NCBI RefSeq assembly: GCF_026745355.1
Contig: NC_079202.1
Coordinates: 4,981,158 to 5,045,157 of the forward strand
Origin: Beta vulgaris subsp. vulgaris
Lineage: Eukaryota; Streptophyta; Magnoliopsida; Caryophyllales; Amaranthaceae
Length of the DNA: 64,000 bases
Reading direction: 5' to 3'
Shown here in pieces: positions 11,994-22,435 of this stretch; position 1 is the first letter of the stretch; the number at the start of each line of letters is the position of its first letter. The position numbers were made by a program, and so were the translations under genes. The notes beneath the pieces are model-generated. The model had not been told where the DNA came from, made no database searches, and was given only the letters and a program-made list of their open reading frames with translations.

Positions 11994-13451
11994 CACTAGT
12001 AGAAAAACGTTGATTTGCGTCTCCTGAATTTTGTCGCACAACAGGTCAAACAACGCATAAGTGTCATTTGTGTCGGATGTGTGTTACATGCAACGTAAAT
12101 CATGGTTCATGTGCGCCGTATTTGAGGTGCATTTGACGCAAATATTTAAAGAAAATGGGTGGGAGAATAATGCATCGAATGCTTTGCTTTGTGCGACGCA
12201 TATCATTGGGTCTAGGAATTATCCCACTTCTCAACCTAACATTTAAGCACCCAACTCCCTCTCTAAACCTAAAACTCCCACTTTCCTAAAACTCCTCTTT
12301 ATACCGCCGCTCAATCTTTCTCCCTAAAATTCTTCAATCTTTCTCCCTTCTTCAATCTCTTGTACCCTAAAACTCCCTATCTCCTCTCTCCCTACTAAAT
12401 TCTTCATCTTTCTCCTTTCGTCTGCTACCTCAATCTATCTCTCCTCGTCACACTAATTTTGTCTGTTGCAGTTGGTGATCGAAGAATAGCAATCCTAAAA
12501 CTCCTCACCGTTGTTGTGGTTGGTGCTGCCACGGTTGTCGTTGTTGTGGTTGGTGCTGTCGCGGTTGTCGTTGTTGTGGTTGGTGCTGCCGCGGTCGTCG
12601 TTGTTGCTCTTTTGTGTGTTCCCACCATCGAGAAACCACGAAGGTTTTAGATCTCCCGTCATCGAAGAATAGCAAGAACGCATCACTCTTTCTTAGGTTT
12701 TTAGGATCTTTAGTTGTATTACATTAGTTGTTGAGAGATTCAATTTTTGGATTTTTAGGATTTTTAGAGTATTTTTTGTTTGGATTAACGAAGTGTTGCT
12801 TCAATTCTTCATTGTATTTTTACATTCTTTCAAATCTGCACATTTTTTTTTAATTTCTTTATTGTTTTTAATTCTTGATTTTGTACATATTTTTCGAATT
12901 CCGCGATGTGTTCGCTTCGTCGTTGCAGTTGGTGATGTTGCGATGTATTGTTTCATCATTCATGTTCAACATATTTCGCGATGTATTCTTGATTTTCCTT
13001 AGTATTATTATTTGTTTGTATGGGTATCTATTCTTGTATTATCTCTTTTACGCTCCTTTTTCCTATTTTTGTGTTGTTGTATGTTTATTGTATCTATTTT
13101 AGTGCATGGATCATCAACGAATTTTTAAAAAAAACGCAAATTTGCGTCGAATATAAAGGCACGTCCGACACAAATTGATTTTTTTAAAAAAAAAAAAAAA
13201 CAATTTGCATTGGATGTGGCTCTATATCCGACGCAAATCTGGTTTTTTTTTGGGTAAAAAAGCAGGGTTGTGGTTGACATGTGCGTCGGACCACACTATA
13301 GATCCGACGCAAATGGGTTACGATTTGCATCGCATCACCTCCGACGCAGATCATCTCTACGTAATTTGCGTCGAGGCCTGTGCCGACGAACCCATGTCCG
13401 ACGCAAATAGGGGTCTCGTATCCAACGCAAATCGATGATTATGTACTAGTG
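11994..13451. mobile_element. Non-autonomous CACTA (En/Spm-type) transposon
   Basis: The element begins CACTAGTAGAAAAACG and ends TACTAGTG, the hallmark CACTA ends. Flanking 3-bp sequences are CGT and CAT, a target duplication with one mismatch. Both subterminal regions are packed with copies of a TTTGCGTCGGA-like motif in both orientations, at least ten of them. They are concentrated at 12010-12200 and 13140-13440. These are the expected transposase-binding repeats. No transposase frame is present in the 1.46 kb, so it would need an autonomous partner. Confidence 0.88.
12510..12600. repeat. 30-bp minisatellite, three copies
   Basis: Three tandem copies of a 30-bp unit beginning GTTGTTGTGGTTGGTGCTG (12510, 12540, 12570), differing at a few bases. 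Because 30 is a multiple of three, open frames run through it on both strands (Val-rich and Thr-rich); these are repeat artefacts. It lies in the centre of the CACTA element. Confidence 0.85.
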
Positions 13452-13889
13452 CATTTTCAGTCATTTATGGCGACCGGTGGTGGTCGATGGTGATAATGGT
13501 ATTATATGTGTGTGTGATGTTGTGGAACATGCTGGTGTGTGTATGGCGATGGTGGTGGAAATGGTTAAGGACAGAGAATTGTAACGAGTATGTGAGAATG
13601 AAAGAAGGTGACATAATTAGAAAGGCGGACGAGGTGTAAGTGTGCAAATAATTAAAACTAGACAGTAGACAGGGTTATGTTTAGATAAACGACTATGACA
13701 TTACAAACCTCCATTTAATAGTAAGGAGAAGGACCCTTACCAAGTAATACGAAATTACGAATTGGAAATGAGGATTCCCTTTTATTCCTTATTAGTTATT
13801 CCTATATTGTTTGATCGACTAAATTGTATTACTGGACCTATGAAAATTTTCAGTACAATAGGATTTTTCTTGTTACCATAATTATATAA

Positions 13890-14449
13890 GAATTTTTTTT
13901 ACCCCAAATTACCTTTAACTTTCAAGTTTTTACGAGAAAGTACCTTATAAAAAATTTATTGTCCCAAACTACCTTACTTTTTACCATTTTCTTGTTGACA
14001 ACTACCCTACGTCGGCTTCTCGTGTTGACTCTTTATTTTTTTTCAGTTTTTTAATTTCACGTTATATCACTTAACCTCTTCAAACCCTTTTTCATTTTCC
14101 CCCACCTTATTTTCCCCATTTCATATGCGCTCTCTTTCTCTCTCTCTCTCTCTCTCATATCTATGTCGACACTTTGTACCACCAATCCGCCATTAAATTA
14201 ATCTTCTACTTAAACTAAAATTGAAACAATCACCCTCTCAATCTCCTTGAATCTCAAACAATTTCCAAAACGGTAACTTTATTTTCTCCCACAATTTTGA
14301 AATAAAAAAAAGTCAACATGAAAAACTGACATTAGATAGTTGTCAACCACAAAATGGTTAAAATAAGGTAGTTTTGGGACGACAAATCTTTTATAAGGTA
14401 GTTTCTCGCAAAAACTTGAAAGTTAACGGTAGTTTGGGACAAAAAATTC
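13890..14449. mobile_element. MULE-type non-autonomous element with about 115-bp TIRs
   Basis: The left arm starts GAATTTTTTTTACCCCAAAT and runs to GTTGACAAC near 14000. The reverse complement of the right arm starts GAATTTTTTGTCCCAAACTA and runs to GGTTGACAAC near 14338. The arms match over most of their length. The 560-bp body has a CT microsatellite (about 14130-14157) and no coding sequence. I could not find a clear 9-bp target duplication. Confidence 0.75.
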
Positions 14450-14500
14450 TGATAATAAAAATGGTGTGAGTATTGTTTTCTTTTTCTCGATTATGTCATA

Positions 14501-14700
14501 CTCCCTCCGTAAATAAATAGAGTCTCATTTATTTTAGTCACAAGTATCAAGGAGAAATCATAAGTTGGACCTTAGTTGTGTTGAATCAAAATTAAAATTT
14601 GAAGTTGGTATACTATTTATAAATTGTTTATTGAGGAGAGAGAATGTAAGGATTTGGGTAATATAATTAAAAAATAAAAGCTAATAATATTTTAATTGGT
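14501..14700. mobile_element. Stowaway-like MITE end, truncated
   Basis: CTCCCTCCGTAAATAAATAG directly follows a TA dinucleotide, which is a typical Stowaway terminus. No matching opposite end was found before the MULE at 14741. The right boundary is therefore a guess. Confidence 0.4.
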
Positions 14701-14930
14701 GTTCCACACCAAATAAGAAAATGAAAAATCTATTTGAAATACGATTTTTCACCAAATACCAGCCCAAGAGTTTTTACGAGATTCACCGGGTATCCTTGCA
14801 CTTTTGAAAATACACCTAGTACCTCTCAGTTTCATAACAATATAGTCAGATGCCATTAATGACTAACGGTGTTAACCGTCGTTAGTCATTAACCTTTATT
14901 TTGTTGTTTTCGTCCCTAATTAATCACCAA

Positions 14931-15036
14931 CCTAACCCTAATCCTAATCCATAACCCTAATCCCATCCCTAACCCTAATCCCAACCCTACCCTTGACCCT
15001 AACTCTAACCCTAACCACCCTAACCACCACCCTAAC
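14931..15036. repeat. Telomere-like CCCTAA repeats inside a MULE
   Basis: About a dozen degenerate CCCTAA/CCTAAT-type units (for example TAACCCTAATCC and CTCTAACCCTAACCACCC). The period is mostly six, unlike the usual seven-base plant telomere unit. The tract sits within the TIR-interior junction of the 14741-15560 element. Confidence 0.7.
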
Positions 15037-15137
15037 AGCCCCCCACCCTCCCTACCACGCACCCCACCAACCCTCTCCCCGTGAATCCCCCTCCCCCACA
15101 GCAACCCAACAAACCCCACCCCCATCCTCCCCTCCTT

Positions 15138-15275
15138 CAATTTTCGCAAACAGCCCCCCTCCCCCCGTCGATGAATTTCCTCGAACAGCCTCCGCTCCCC
15201 TCGTTGATGTATTTTCGCGAATAGCCCCCCTCCCCTTATCGATCAATTTTCGCGAACAACCCCTCTCTCCTCCAT
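15138..15275. repeat. Tandem repeat, about 36 bp, four degenerate copies
   Basis: The unit resembles ATTTTCGCGAACAGCC followed by CCCTCCCC and TCGATG, repeated four times with substitutions. It is interior to the MULE at 14741-15560. Confidence 0.65.
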
Positions 15276-15894
15276 TGTTGATGTTAATTTTTCTCTCAAA
15301 AAAAAACAGGGGAAAGGATGAACAGTGACAAAAAAAGGATGCCGGGGGTTGGGATTAGGATTAGGTTAGTGATTTATTAGAATTGAAAACAACAAAATAA
15401 GGATTAATGACTAACAACGGTTGACGGAGTCAACTGTCGTTAGTCATTAAGGGTATTTGGGTGTATTGTTATGAAACTGAAGGGTACCAGGTGTATTTTC
15501 AAAAGTGTAATGATGCTCAGTGAATTTCGTAAAAATTTGAAAGTATTTGCTGAAAAAAACATTTGAAATATATAAAAATTAAAATAATGAGAATTATATT
15601 TAGGAGACTAGTACCAAAAGAATTACTTAGAACTTATAATTGTGAATTGTTGTTATTGGACCTCTAATTAAACTACGATTAGTATTAGTGAAAGTATTGG
15701 GTCAGACCGTCTGACCATAAGTTATGGTCAGACGAGCCCAACCCAATACTAAAATTCCTCCCTCCTCCTCCTCCTCTCTTCTTCAACTCCGATAATTCTT
15801 CTCCTTCTTCATGTCTGTAATAATGTCAATTGCAATACACGCTGCTGTCATATCATATCAATAATTTCCATGATCACAATATATATATGATAAT

Positions 15895-16155
15895 CAAGGT
15901 ACTAAAGATGAAAACGAACAGTTTTTGGCGGTGAGAGACGGTGTCTTTGGAGGTGCCAAGGGTGTCGACAAGGCGGCGAAAGGCGGAGACAGCAGTATTG
16001 ATCTGGAAAATACCGGCGGCGACGGATTGAGGAGTTTGAGACATGGAACAAGAAGAAGAAGTAGGTCTTCCTCCGCCATTTCTAATATCTTGGAAGCTCA
16101 TTTTTTTTTGCTGGTTGTGGGATACGAAAGGTGCTTTATCTTGGAAGCTCATTTT
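15895..16155 (-). pseudogene. Captured exon 1 fragment of a SYP2-family syntaxin (Qa-SNARE)
   Basis: The minus-strand frame reads MSFQD, then a Gly-rich stretch, then SVAAGIFQINTAVSAFRRLV and DTLGTSKDT up to a KL. This is the N-terminal start of the plant SYP21/22/23 syntaxins, Qa-SNAREs of the prevacuolar compartment and vacuole. After KL the frame runs into AT-rich sequence starting GTTCGTTTTC, as expected if the exon-intron border was captured from genomic DNA. The SNARE motif and membrane anchor are absent, so no functional syntaxin can be made. The first 17 codons are duplicated in frame (51-bp repeat at 16087-16185), giving two MSFQD starts. Confidence 0.85.
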
Positions 16156-16185
16156 TTTTGTTGGTTGTGGGATACGAAAGGTGCC
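16087..16185. repeat. 51-bp tandem duplication at the captured start codon
   Basis: Two copies of a 51-bp unit beginning ATCTTGGAAGCTCATTTTTT (16087 and 16138). They are nearly identical apart from a T-run length difference and one substitution. Confidence 0.9.
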
Positions 16186-16324
16186 TTCATTTAGAAGTAA
16201 GTTGCTTTCATTTAGAACTTATTTTATTTCATTTACTTAAGTTTTGTTTTCAGTTAGAATAAAACACGTAAATGAAACAATAAGATAAGTAACTGAACTT
16301 AAAAGACATCTAACTGAAATAAAA

Positions 16325-16445
16325 AAGATCAACTGGAAAAAATTTGAAACCAACTGAATAAAAATTGAAACCAACTGAAAAAAAAATTGAAACCAACTGA
16401 ACAAAAATTGAAATCAACTGAAAAAAATTTGAAACCAACTGAAAG
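16325..16445. repeat. Short tandem array, about 20-24 bp units
   Basis: Five to six copies of a unit resembling TTGAAACCAACTGAAAAAAA with variable A-run length. The array lies between the syntaxin fragment and the right TIR of the Pack-MULE. Confidence 0.85.
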
Positions 16446-16504
16446 TCGTTCGACCAAATATTATGGTCAGACGCGTCTGACCCGATATATTCTCTTTAGT
16501 ATTA

Positions 16505-17301
16505 TACTCCATATCATATTAATAAAAGTTGTAACACGTGTCAGTCAACTTGATTGTATTTTTTCCCCATATTGCTCCAAAATCCAAATCCCACGCGTGA
16601 CTCAGAGTCAAATTTCATAGGCGAAAAGCTACTACTTTTTCTCATGACACCTCTGTCCTGATTCCTCTGCAGTCTTTCCTTCTCTCTTCTTCGCCTCATT
16701 CCCTTTAACAAACAAAACTTAGAAATCCTAACATTTTGTTATTATTATGAACCGTCAAAATAACTCAATTTTAAATTAAAATCTCAACCGGAATACATGG
16801 AGATTAGGAGGAATACCCTTGTCAAAATGGACAGGACAAAAAAAATTATGGCATGTATGGTCATGTTCCACCATCTGGATCATACTTTTATTATGAAATA
16901 ATCAAAAGCAGCTACGTAAAGTTAACAATCCTAATTATTATTGATGAAGTATACTTCATTTGCTTTCTTTATACTAATCGTATATACACATGATGCAACT
17001 GTATGTACAAATAAACATTTAATTTTTAATATTAAAATTATTTTAATAGCGATTTAAATTATGAAGCTTTTTTTTTAAATGTTATTATCATTTTAAATTG
17101 AATGTGATCACTTTTTAACTCTTTAACTAGTATTTGGGCTCAGACGTTGCCCCGATTTGGTATTATTTTCCGAACTTGATATGCATTTTTTCCTATTCTC
17201 ATTAAAATATATTAAGGAAAACTCAACATTTAAAAAGTACAAATATAATAATGTGAACACTTAAAACATGATTAAAAGTTGATTGATAATAATATAAACA
17301 C
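16505..17301. other. Intergenic, no gene seen
   Basis: AT-rich sequence with no recognisable coding frame, RNA gene or element end. Confidence 0.5.
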
Positions 17302-17304
17302 TTA

Positions 17305-18263
17305 GGCTATGTTCAGTTCACCTTATTTTTGCTTATTTCATATCTAATCAGATCAGATAAATTCAAATCAGATCAGTTCATGCTTATAACTATTAATATT
17401 ATTATTTACTATTACATTTGTTCAAAAGTATTATTATTATTGATGTTGTACTTATTAACTATTAATATGGGTAATGATTATTAATCTCGTTATTATGATT
17501 ATAAATGTCATTGTTGTTATGATTTTAAGTTATTTTATTGTTATTAAATAATATAAAACTAAAAGTTACATGTTAAGAACATAAGATTGGCGCAAAAATA
17601 AAAAATATATAAAATATGATAGCTCAAATTCATGACAACGAAGCTACTAAGTTCGGATTACATTTCAAAATAAGCTAAGTGCGAGATACAAATTATAAAT
17701 CTAGATCCGGTATACCACTTCCTACCAAATTCCAAATCTCTCTAGCTATTTGAAGTTGCACGCTATCCATTTCTTTCTTGCGCAAGTCATAGTTGTTTGT
17801 ATATCTTATTTTATTTTTATATAAAAAAAAATACTTGAGTCTGCCAACTTCTCAAGTGTGAAATTTTTTTTAAAGGGAAAATGTGAAACATTTTATAAGT
17901 GCTCTTATAAATTAATGACTTGGGTTATATAATTATTTTTAGTAATAATTATTACTATTATGATTATCATTATTGCTGTTATTATTATAATAATGATAAT
18001 AATAATAATTATTATTATTAATAAAAGTTGTGTGTAAAAGTTGTGATAGAAATAAAATGATAATAATAGTAATACTATAAATAAGATCTTATAATGTATT
18101 GCATAATAATGAATTATAAAGTAATAATATAATAGTAATAATAATAATATATTTTATAAAAGATAAGATCTTGTAAATTAGATTAGATCAGATCAGATTA
18201 GAAAAAATAAGTTCAGATCAGATAAGTTTATATCAGAAAATTTCAGATGAACTAAACATAGCC
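17305..18263. mobile_element. Tourist-like (PIF/Harbinger) non-autonomous element, copy 1
   Basis: The ends are GGCTATGTTCAGTTCACCT and, on the right, AGATGAACTAAACATAGCC, which are inverted repeats. A 3-bp TTA target duplication flanks them (17302-17304 and 18264-18266). Next to each end lie runs of AGATCAGATCAG-type sequence. The 959-bp interior is AT-rich with TAA/TTA microsatellites and has no transposase. A paralogue with the same ends and interior is at 41478-48154, where it is interrupted by a LINE. Confidence 0.88.
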
Positions 18264-18364
18264 TTATTAGAACCATTTCAACGATCTTTGGAAAAATAAA
18301 TATCATTAGAATAAATATAGGTGTTTCTATTTCATTGAGTTTATGTACATATGGTAATCCCACC

Positions 18365-19067
18365 TAGGGGTGCTTATCGCACGAGCCGAGTCCGAATTGT
18401 ACAAGATTCGGCTGGGCTAGTGAGCTCCATTAGCTAGATAAATGAAGCTCGGCTCGAGCTCGTGAGCTTCTCTCGAGGCTCGAGCTCGTCTTGGGAGCTC
18501 GGCTTGGCTCGGATCAAGCTCGTGAGCTCCTCTCAAGGCTCAAGCTCGTGAGCTCCTCTCAAGGCTCAAGCTCGAGCTCGTTTTGAGATAAGTTAAGAAT
18601 AAACCAAACAACATTAAACTAAACATAATACATATTCATATTCAATATTTAAAAAAATTATTAACAAATCTTGTAGAATTATAGACTAAATTCAAAAAGT
18701 ATCTTAAATAAACATATTTTAGTTCATTATTATTACATGCTACCCAAATATACATAAAAAAATCGACAAAACTAGATCTCAAAGATTACAAAAAGAAAAA
18801 ATCATGAATTATTCAATGTAAAAAATTGTATAAAAGGATATGTATAATAGCTTTTTAAAGTGTTTTAACATATAATAACTTTTTAAAGGCTTTAAGTTAT
18901 ATTAATTTTTTATATATAAAATAATAATCGAGCATGTTCACGAGCTTTCGAGCCAAGTTTCGCTTGACTCGTTAAGGTTTCGAGCCGAGCCGAGCTACCA
19001 CGGGTCGAGTTCTGACCGAGTCGGGCCCCAAGTGTTCGCGAACGGGCATATCTCATTATCACCTCTA
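18365..19067. mobile_element. hAT-type non-autonomous element with 8-bp TSD
   Basis: A perfect 8-bp duplication ATCCCACC flanks the element (18357-18364 and 19068-19075). Ends are TAGGGGTGCTTATCGC and, on the right, ATTATCACCTCTA. The left third holds 26-30-bp tandem copies of GTGAGCTCCTCTCAAGGCTC-like sequence (about 18460-18580), and the right end has related GAGCCGAGC motifs in inverted orientation. There is no transposase in 703 bp. Confidence 0.88.
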
Positions 19068-19075
19068 ATCCCACC

Positions 19076-20429
19076 TATACCCCTAGCTGAGTTTGTTACT
19101 TTATCATGATGATTCACAACTTAACATTCATGTTAATGTGCTCTCTACTTGTTTTTCGCTATCATATGGATAATATAAAGTAATAAACATAGAAGAGGTT
19201 ATTTAATAAAGTAATTCATACATGAGAAACATTATGCGTCTATTTGTGCGACATGAGTAGTAGTATCTAACTCCCTAGAATAGGAGGTTCGTAATTAGTT
19301 CAAAGTGTGTCGTAAAAACCCGATATTCAACTCATATCTATAGATAAATATAGAAGTTAGGAAAAAAACAAAACCAATAAACCAAGTAGTCGCCCCACCT
19401 TGCGGGACATGTACATACACATCTTGCACCTAATAAAAATAATTTACATGATACGTCACGATTTGTGATGAAGAGACTTGGTGTTTTGATAATTTGGTAA
19501 ATGCCATGAAAAATGGGAATTATGCGCCATGCAAAGGAGCTCGCGCGTCAACATAATTAGAACGACGCCAAACTCGAATGGTGTGTAGTACACACACCTT
19601 AGGTAAGAGAACAATTACTTTACATAGAGGGTTGATCTTTTTGTTCTCAGCAATAAAGGGGATTATATTTAGCGCCCTAAAATTACTAAGCACCGCACTA
19701 ACTTTCTATGCATTTTTCCATATATCTCTCACCCCCTTCCACCCCTCATTGACTCTTTCTCTCTTTCTCTTCAATAATCCTTCCTCCTCCACCCACCACC
19801 ACAAAAATCATCACACCAACTTCACAAACACCATATCACCACCTTACTTTGCATCACACCACCACCCGAATGCGTGTCATCGTCATTGAAGAGTGTCGCA
19901 TCATCGACACCAATTAACGTCCAAAAAAGACTTTTTGACCACCTTACATTGCACCACAACATCATCGGTGATTTTTTTCATCAAAAAACCTTAACGTTCA
20001 GAAAAGACGCTTGGATCACCTCACTTTGCCAACATCGGTAAGTTTTTTATTTTATTTTGGGAAAAAAACTCCAAATGTCTTTTCTGGACTTTATGGGTTT
20101 TCCTGCAAGAAAAAAAAGAATGAAAGCTTACTATCATGGATTGTCGTCGTCCATCTTACGCTAGTTTCGTTCTCCGATAACTAAGTTTCGATGATAGTGG
20201 AAGGAGATAAGAAAATGAGGTATGCGGGAAAGGTGAATAAGTGGGAAGGGTAATGTTTGTCCAAGTTAGATGATGGCCGGTAAAATTAGAGCGGTATATA
20301 GCAAATCACATCACCATTTGTCTCGTACCACCACATTTTGTGATTTAAAACTCTATTTTTGGCTCACAAATTTAATCGGAAAGTTTATGACAATACTCCA
20401 CAACCTAATTAGAATCCTATGCTTTCAAT
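19076..20429. other. Intergenic, no gene seen
   Basis: No supported gene. The open frame around 19578-19889 is low-complexity (Ser/His/Pro-rich) and resembles no family that I know. Confidence 0.5.
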
Positions 20430-21040
20430 AAGTAATGAACAATATATGGCCGAAGCAACACAAATTATCAATTTTTTTTTTTACTTTTAGAGCACAACTT
20501 ATATATCTTTGTAATCTAATTCCATTTTGCCTTATAATATGTCAAAAAAAAATCTAATTCTAATTTTAATTTATATGTGGTCAGAAAGGATGGACTTGAG
20601 GCGAGGTAGATAGATGCAAAACTATTAGATATGGTGCCGGGTGAAATGTGGCTTGGTTTCACCACATAGCTTCAATAATATCCCTTTTTCTAAGACATAT
20701 GAACCCTAAAAAATCTAAAGAAACCTTAAAGTTTTTTTTCGGCTAACAACCACCTTAACAATACAAGAAAATCCGAAGAAATTGCAAACATCAAAACCAA
20801 CCCAACACAATACCACCCAAAGGCACTATTCACCTACCAAGGCAAATTTTTCAAAATCATTTTTGATCAATAATCCCAATTTTAGTTATTTTGTCTAAGC
20901 CACTATATAATTCCCCTTCAGAACAACTAGTCAATACACAAAGTACTTGAATTCTCATATAATTCAAAAACACAAAAATTTACAATGATTCAAGGTTTAA
21001 AATCCACCAAGTCATACCGTAATAGTATGTCAATCCACTA
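20430..21040. repeat. Tandem segmental duplication, unit A
   Basis: About 610 bp, starting near GAACAATATATGGCCGAAGC. It is repeated with roughly 80 percent or more identity by eye at 21055-22435. Shared blocks include AAAATCTAAAGAAACCTTAA, CAACTTATAT and GAAATTGCAAACAT. Unit A has no MITE at the position where unit B carries one. Confidence 0.85.
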
Positions 21041-21163
21041 GTATACTTTTAATATGCAATAAACAATATATGGCTGAAGCAATATAAGGTTTCAATTTTT
21101 TTTTTTTTAGTTTTAGAACACAACTTATATGTCTTTGTAATCTGATTCCATTTTGGCTTATAA

Positions 21164-21943
21164 GAGCATGTACAATGGTACGTGGCTCTCCAACTAGCTT
21201 TCTACTCTCTCTCATCTATTCTCTCTCTTCAAGCTATTCTTAAGAACTATGTCTAAAAACACCCAACAACAATAAAACTGTTTAAAGAGCTCTCCACTCA
21301 ACTTTTCATTGTTTTGTGGTCCCCATATCAATAAATGAACCTCATTTTATACTATGATTAAAGTTATATAAATAAAGTTATTCATGTAAATTAAATATAA
21401 TTACAAAAAAATTATCTTTTTCATAATTTATGAATGTGGATTTTTTTAAAAATATTAATTTTGAATGCTAATATTTAATTTTATAAATTAAATAAAGATA
21501 ATAAATTTTGTGTATGAAATATATCCAATATTAGGCTCATTTTATAATAAAGAAAAATTATAGTGGTTGGGATAGTGATTATTACCATGATTTTTTTTAT
21601 TTCTATAAAAAAGATCATTAAATGGTTGTAAGAAGAAAAGAAAACTTAAGTAATCGCAATAGGATGTGAGCCCCAAACATTGGAGAGTTATCTCTCCTTC
21701 AACCCCAAAGGTGTCTCACTCAAGAGCCACTTGCAAAGTGTCTCCATGGAGAGACACCTAAAACACTACCACGAGCCCCATTGTTGGGTAAGAGGTGACT
21801 TTCCATTTTCTCTTTCATTGGAGAGCTAGTTGGAGAACTAATTGGAAAGCCCATTGTACATACTCTAAGAGGTTACTCTCCATTTTCTCTCTCCTTGGAG
21901 AGCTAGTTGGAGAATTGGTTGGAGAACCCCATTATACATACTC
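21164..21943. mobile_element. MITE (Tourist-like) in unit B, upstream of ARF5
   Basis: The left end is GAGCATGTACAATGG next to TAA (21161-21163). The right side has two consecutive 75-bp versions of the matching inverted end (…CCATTGTACATACTC at 21865 and a diverged copy ending CATACTC at 21943), followed by TAA and TAG. Unit A of the flanking duplication shows the empty site (TTATAATATGTC near 20535). The element contains three TGTCTC/GAGACA motifs. Confidence 0.75.
21712..21756. promoter_or_regulatory. Cluster of auxin response element motifs (TGTCTC)
   Basis: TGTCTC occurs at 21712-21717 and 21739-21744, and its complement GAGACA at 21751-21756. The last two form an inverted pair with a 6-bp spacer (CATGGA). 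This is the orientation bound by ARF dimers, although spacers of 7-8 bp are the best described. The cluster lies about 2.1 kb upstream of the ARF5 start codon. The motifs are present; function is inference. Confidence 0.45.
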
Positions 21944-22435
21944 TAGTATATTCAAAGAAAATCCAATTATAATTTTAATTTTTATTTAATTGGGATGGAT
22001 GGATTTTGAGGTGAGGCAGATGGATGCAAAACTAATGGATATGGTGCAGGGTGGAGTTAGAGTTTGGTTCACCAAATAACTTCAATGATTTCTCTTTTTC
22101 TAAAACATATAGACTCTGAAAAATCTAAAGAAACCTTAAATTATTTTTCGACTAACAACCACCTTAAGAATACAAGATAATCCAAGGAAATTGCAAACAT
22201 TAAAACCAACCTAACGCGAAACTACCCACCCAAAGGCAAATTTCCGAAATTATTTTTGATCACTAAGCTCAATTTTAGTTCTTTCGTCTAAGCCCACTAT
22301 ATAATTACCCCGAACAACTATTCAACATACAAAATACTTGATTTCTCATAGAATTTAAAACTAAAAGATTTACGATGATTCAAGGTCCGAAATCCACCAA
22401 TTAATAATATGTCAAATCACTAATATTCTTATAAT

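Larger units (their letters stand above)
14741..15560. mobile_element. MULE with about 200-bp TIRs and 9-bp TSD
   Basis: A perfect 9-bp direct repeat ATTTGAAAT flanks the element (14732-14740 and 15561-15569). Long imperfect inverted arms (about 14741-14950 and 15340-15560) share blocks such as CACTTTTGAAAATACACCT, AGTTTCATAACAATA and GTTAGTCATTAA. Length is 820 bp. The interior carries degenerate telomere-like repeats and a pyrimidine-rich tandem array. There is no transposase. Confidence 0.9.
15688..16495. mobile_element. Pack-MULE carrying a syntaxin gene fragment
   Basis: A perfect 9-bp target duplication TTAGTATTA flanks the element (15679-15687 and 16496-16504). The ends form an inverted repeat of about 30 bp. 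It is built around GGGTCAGACCGTCTGACC on the left and GGTCAGACGCGTCTGACC on the right, each itself a palindrome. The interior holds the beginning of a host SYP2-type syntaxin gene in minus orientation, plus two tandem arrays. There is no transposase, so it depends on an autonomous MULE. TIRs, a 9-bp TSD and captured genomic sequence together define a Pack-MULE. Confidence 0.85.
21055..22435. repeat. Tandem segmental duplication, unit B (with MITE insertion)
   Basis: Second copy of the duplication, starting near AACAATATATGGCTGAAGC and ending near 22435. Removal of 21164-21943 leaves a sequence colinear with unit A, so the MITE entered after the duplication or was lost from A. Confidence 0.85.

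Noticed and set aside
12425..12686. Val-rich and Thr-rich open frames
   Set aside because: They are translations of a 30-bp minisatellite (period divisible by three) in a CACTA element.
14931..15036. A true telomere or subtelomere
   Set aside because: The repeat is short and degenerate, is mostly six-base, and is enclosed in a MULE with a TSD, with ordinary sequence on both sides.
19578..19889. A 103-aa plus-strand frame as a gene
   Set aside because: His/Ser/Pro-rich low complexity with no supporting start context, splice signals or family resemblance.
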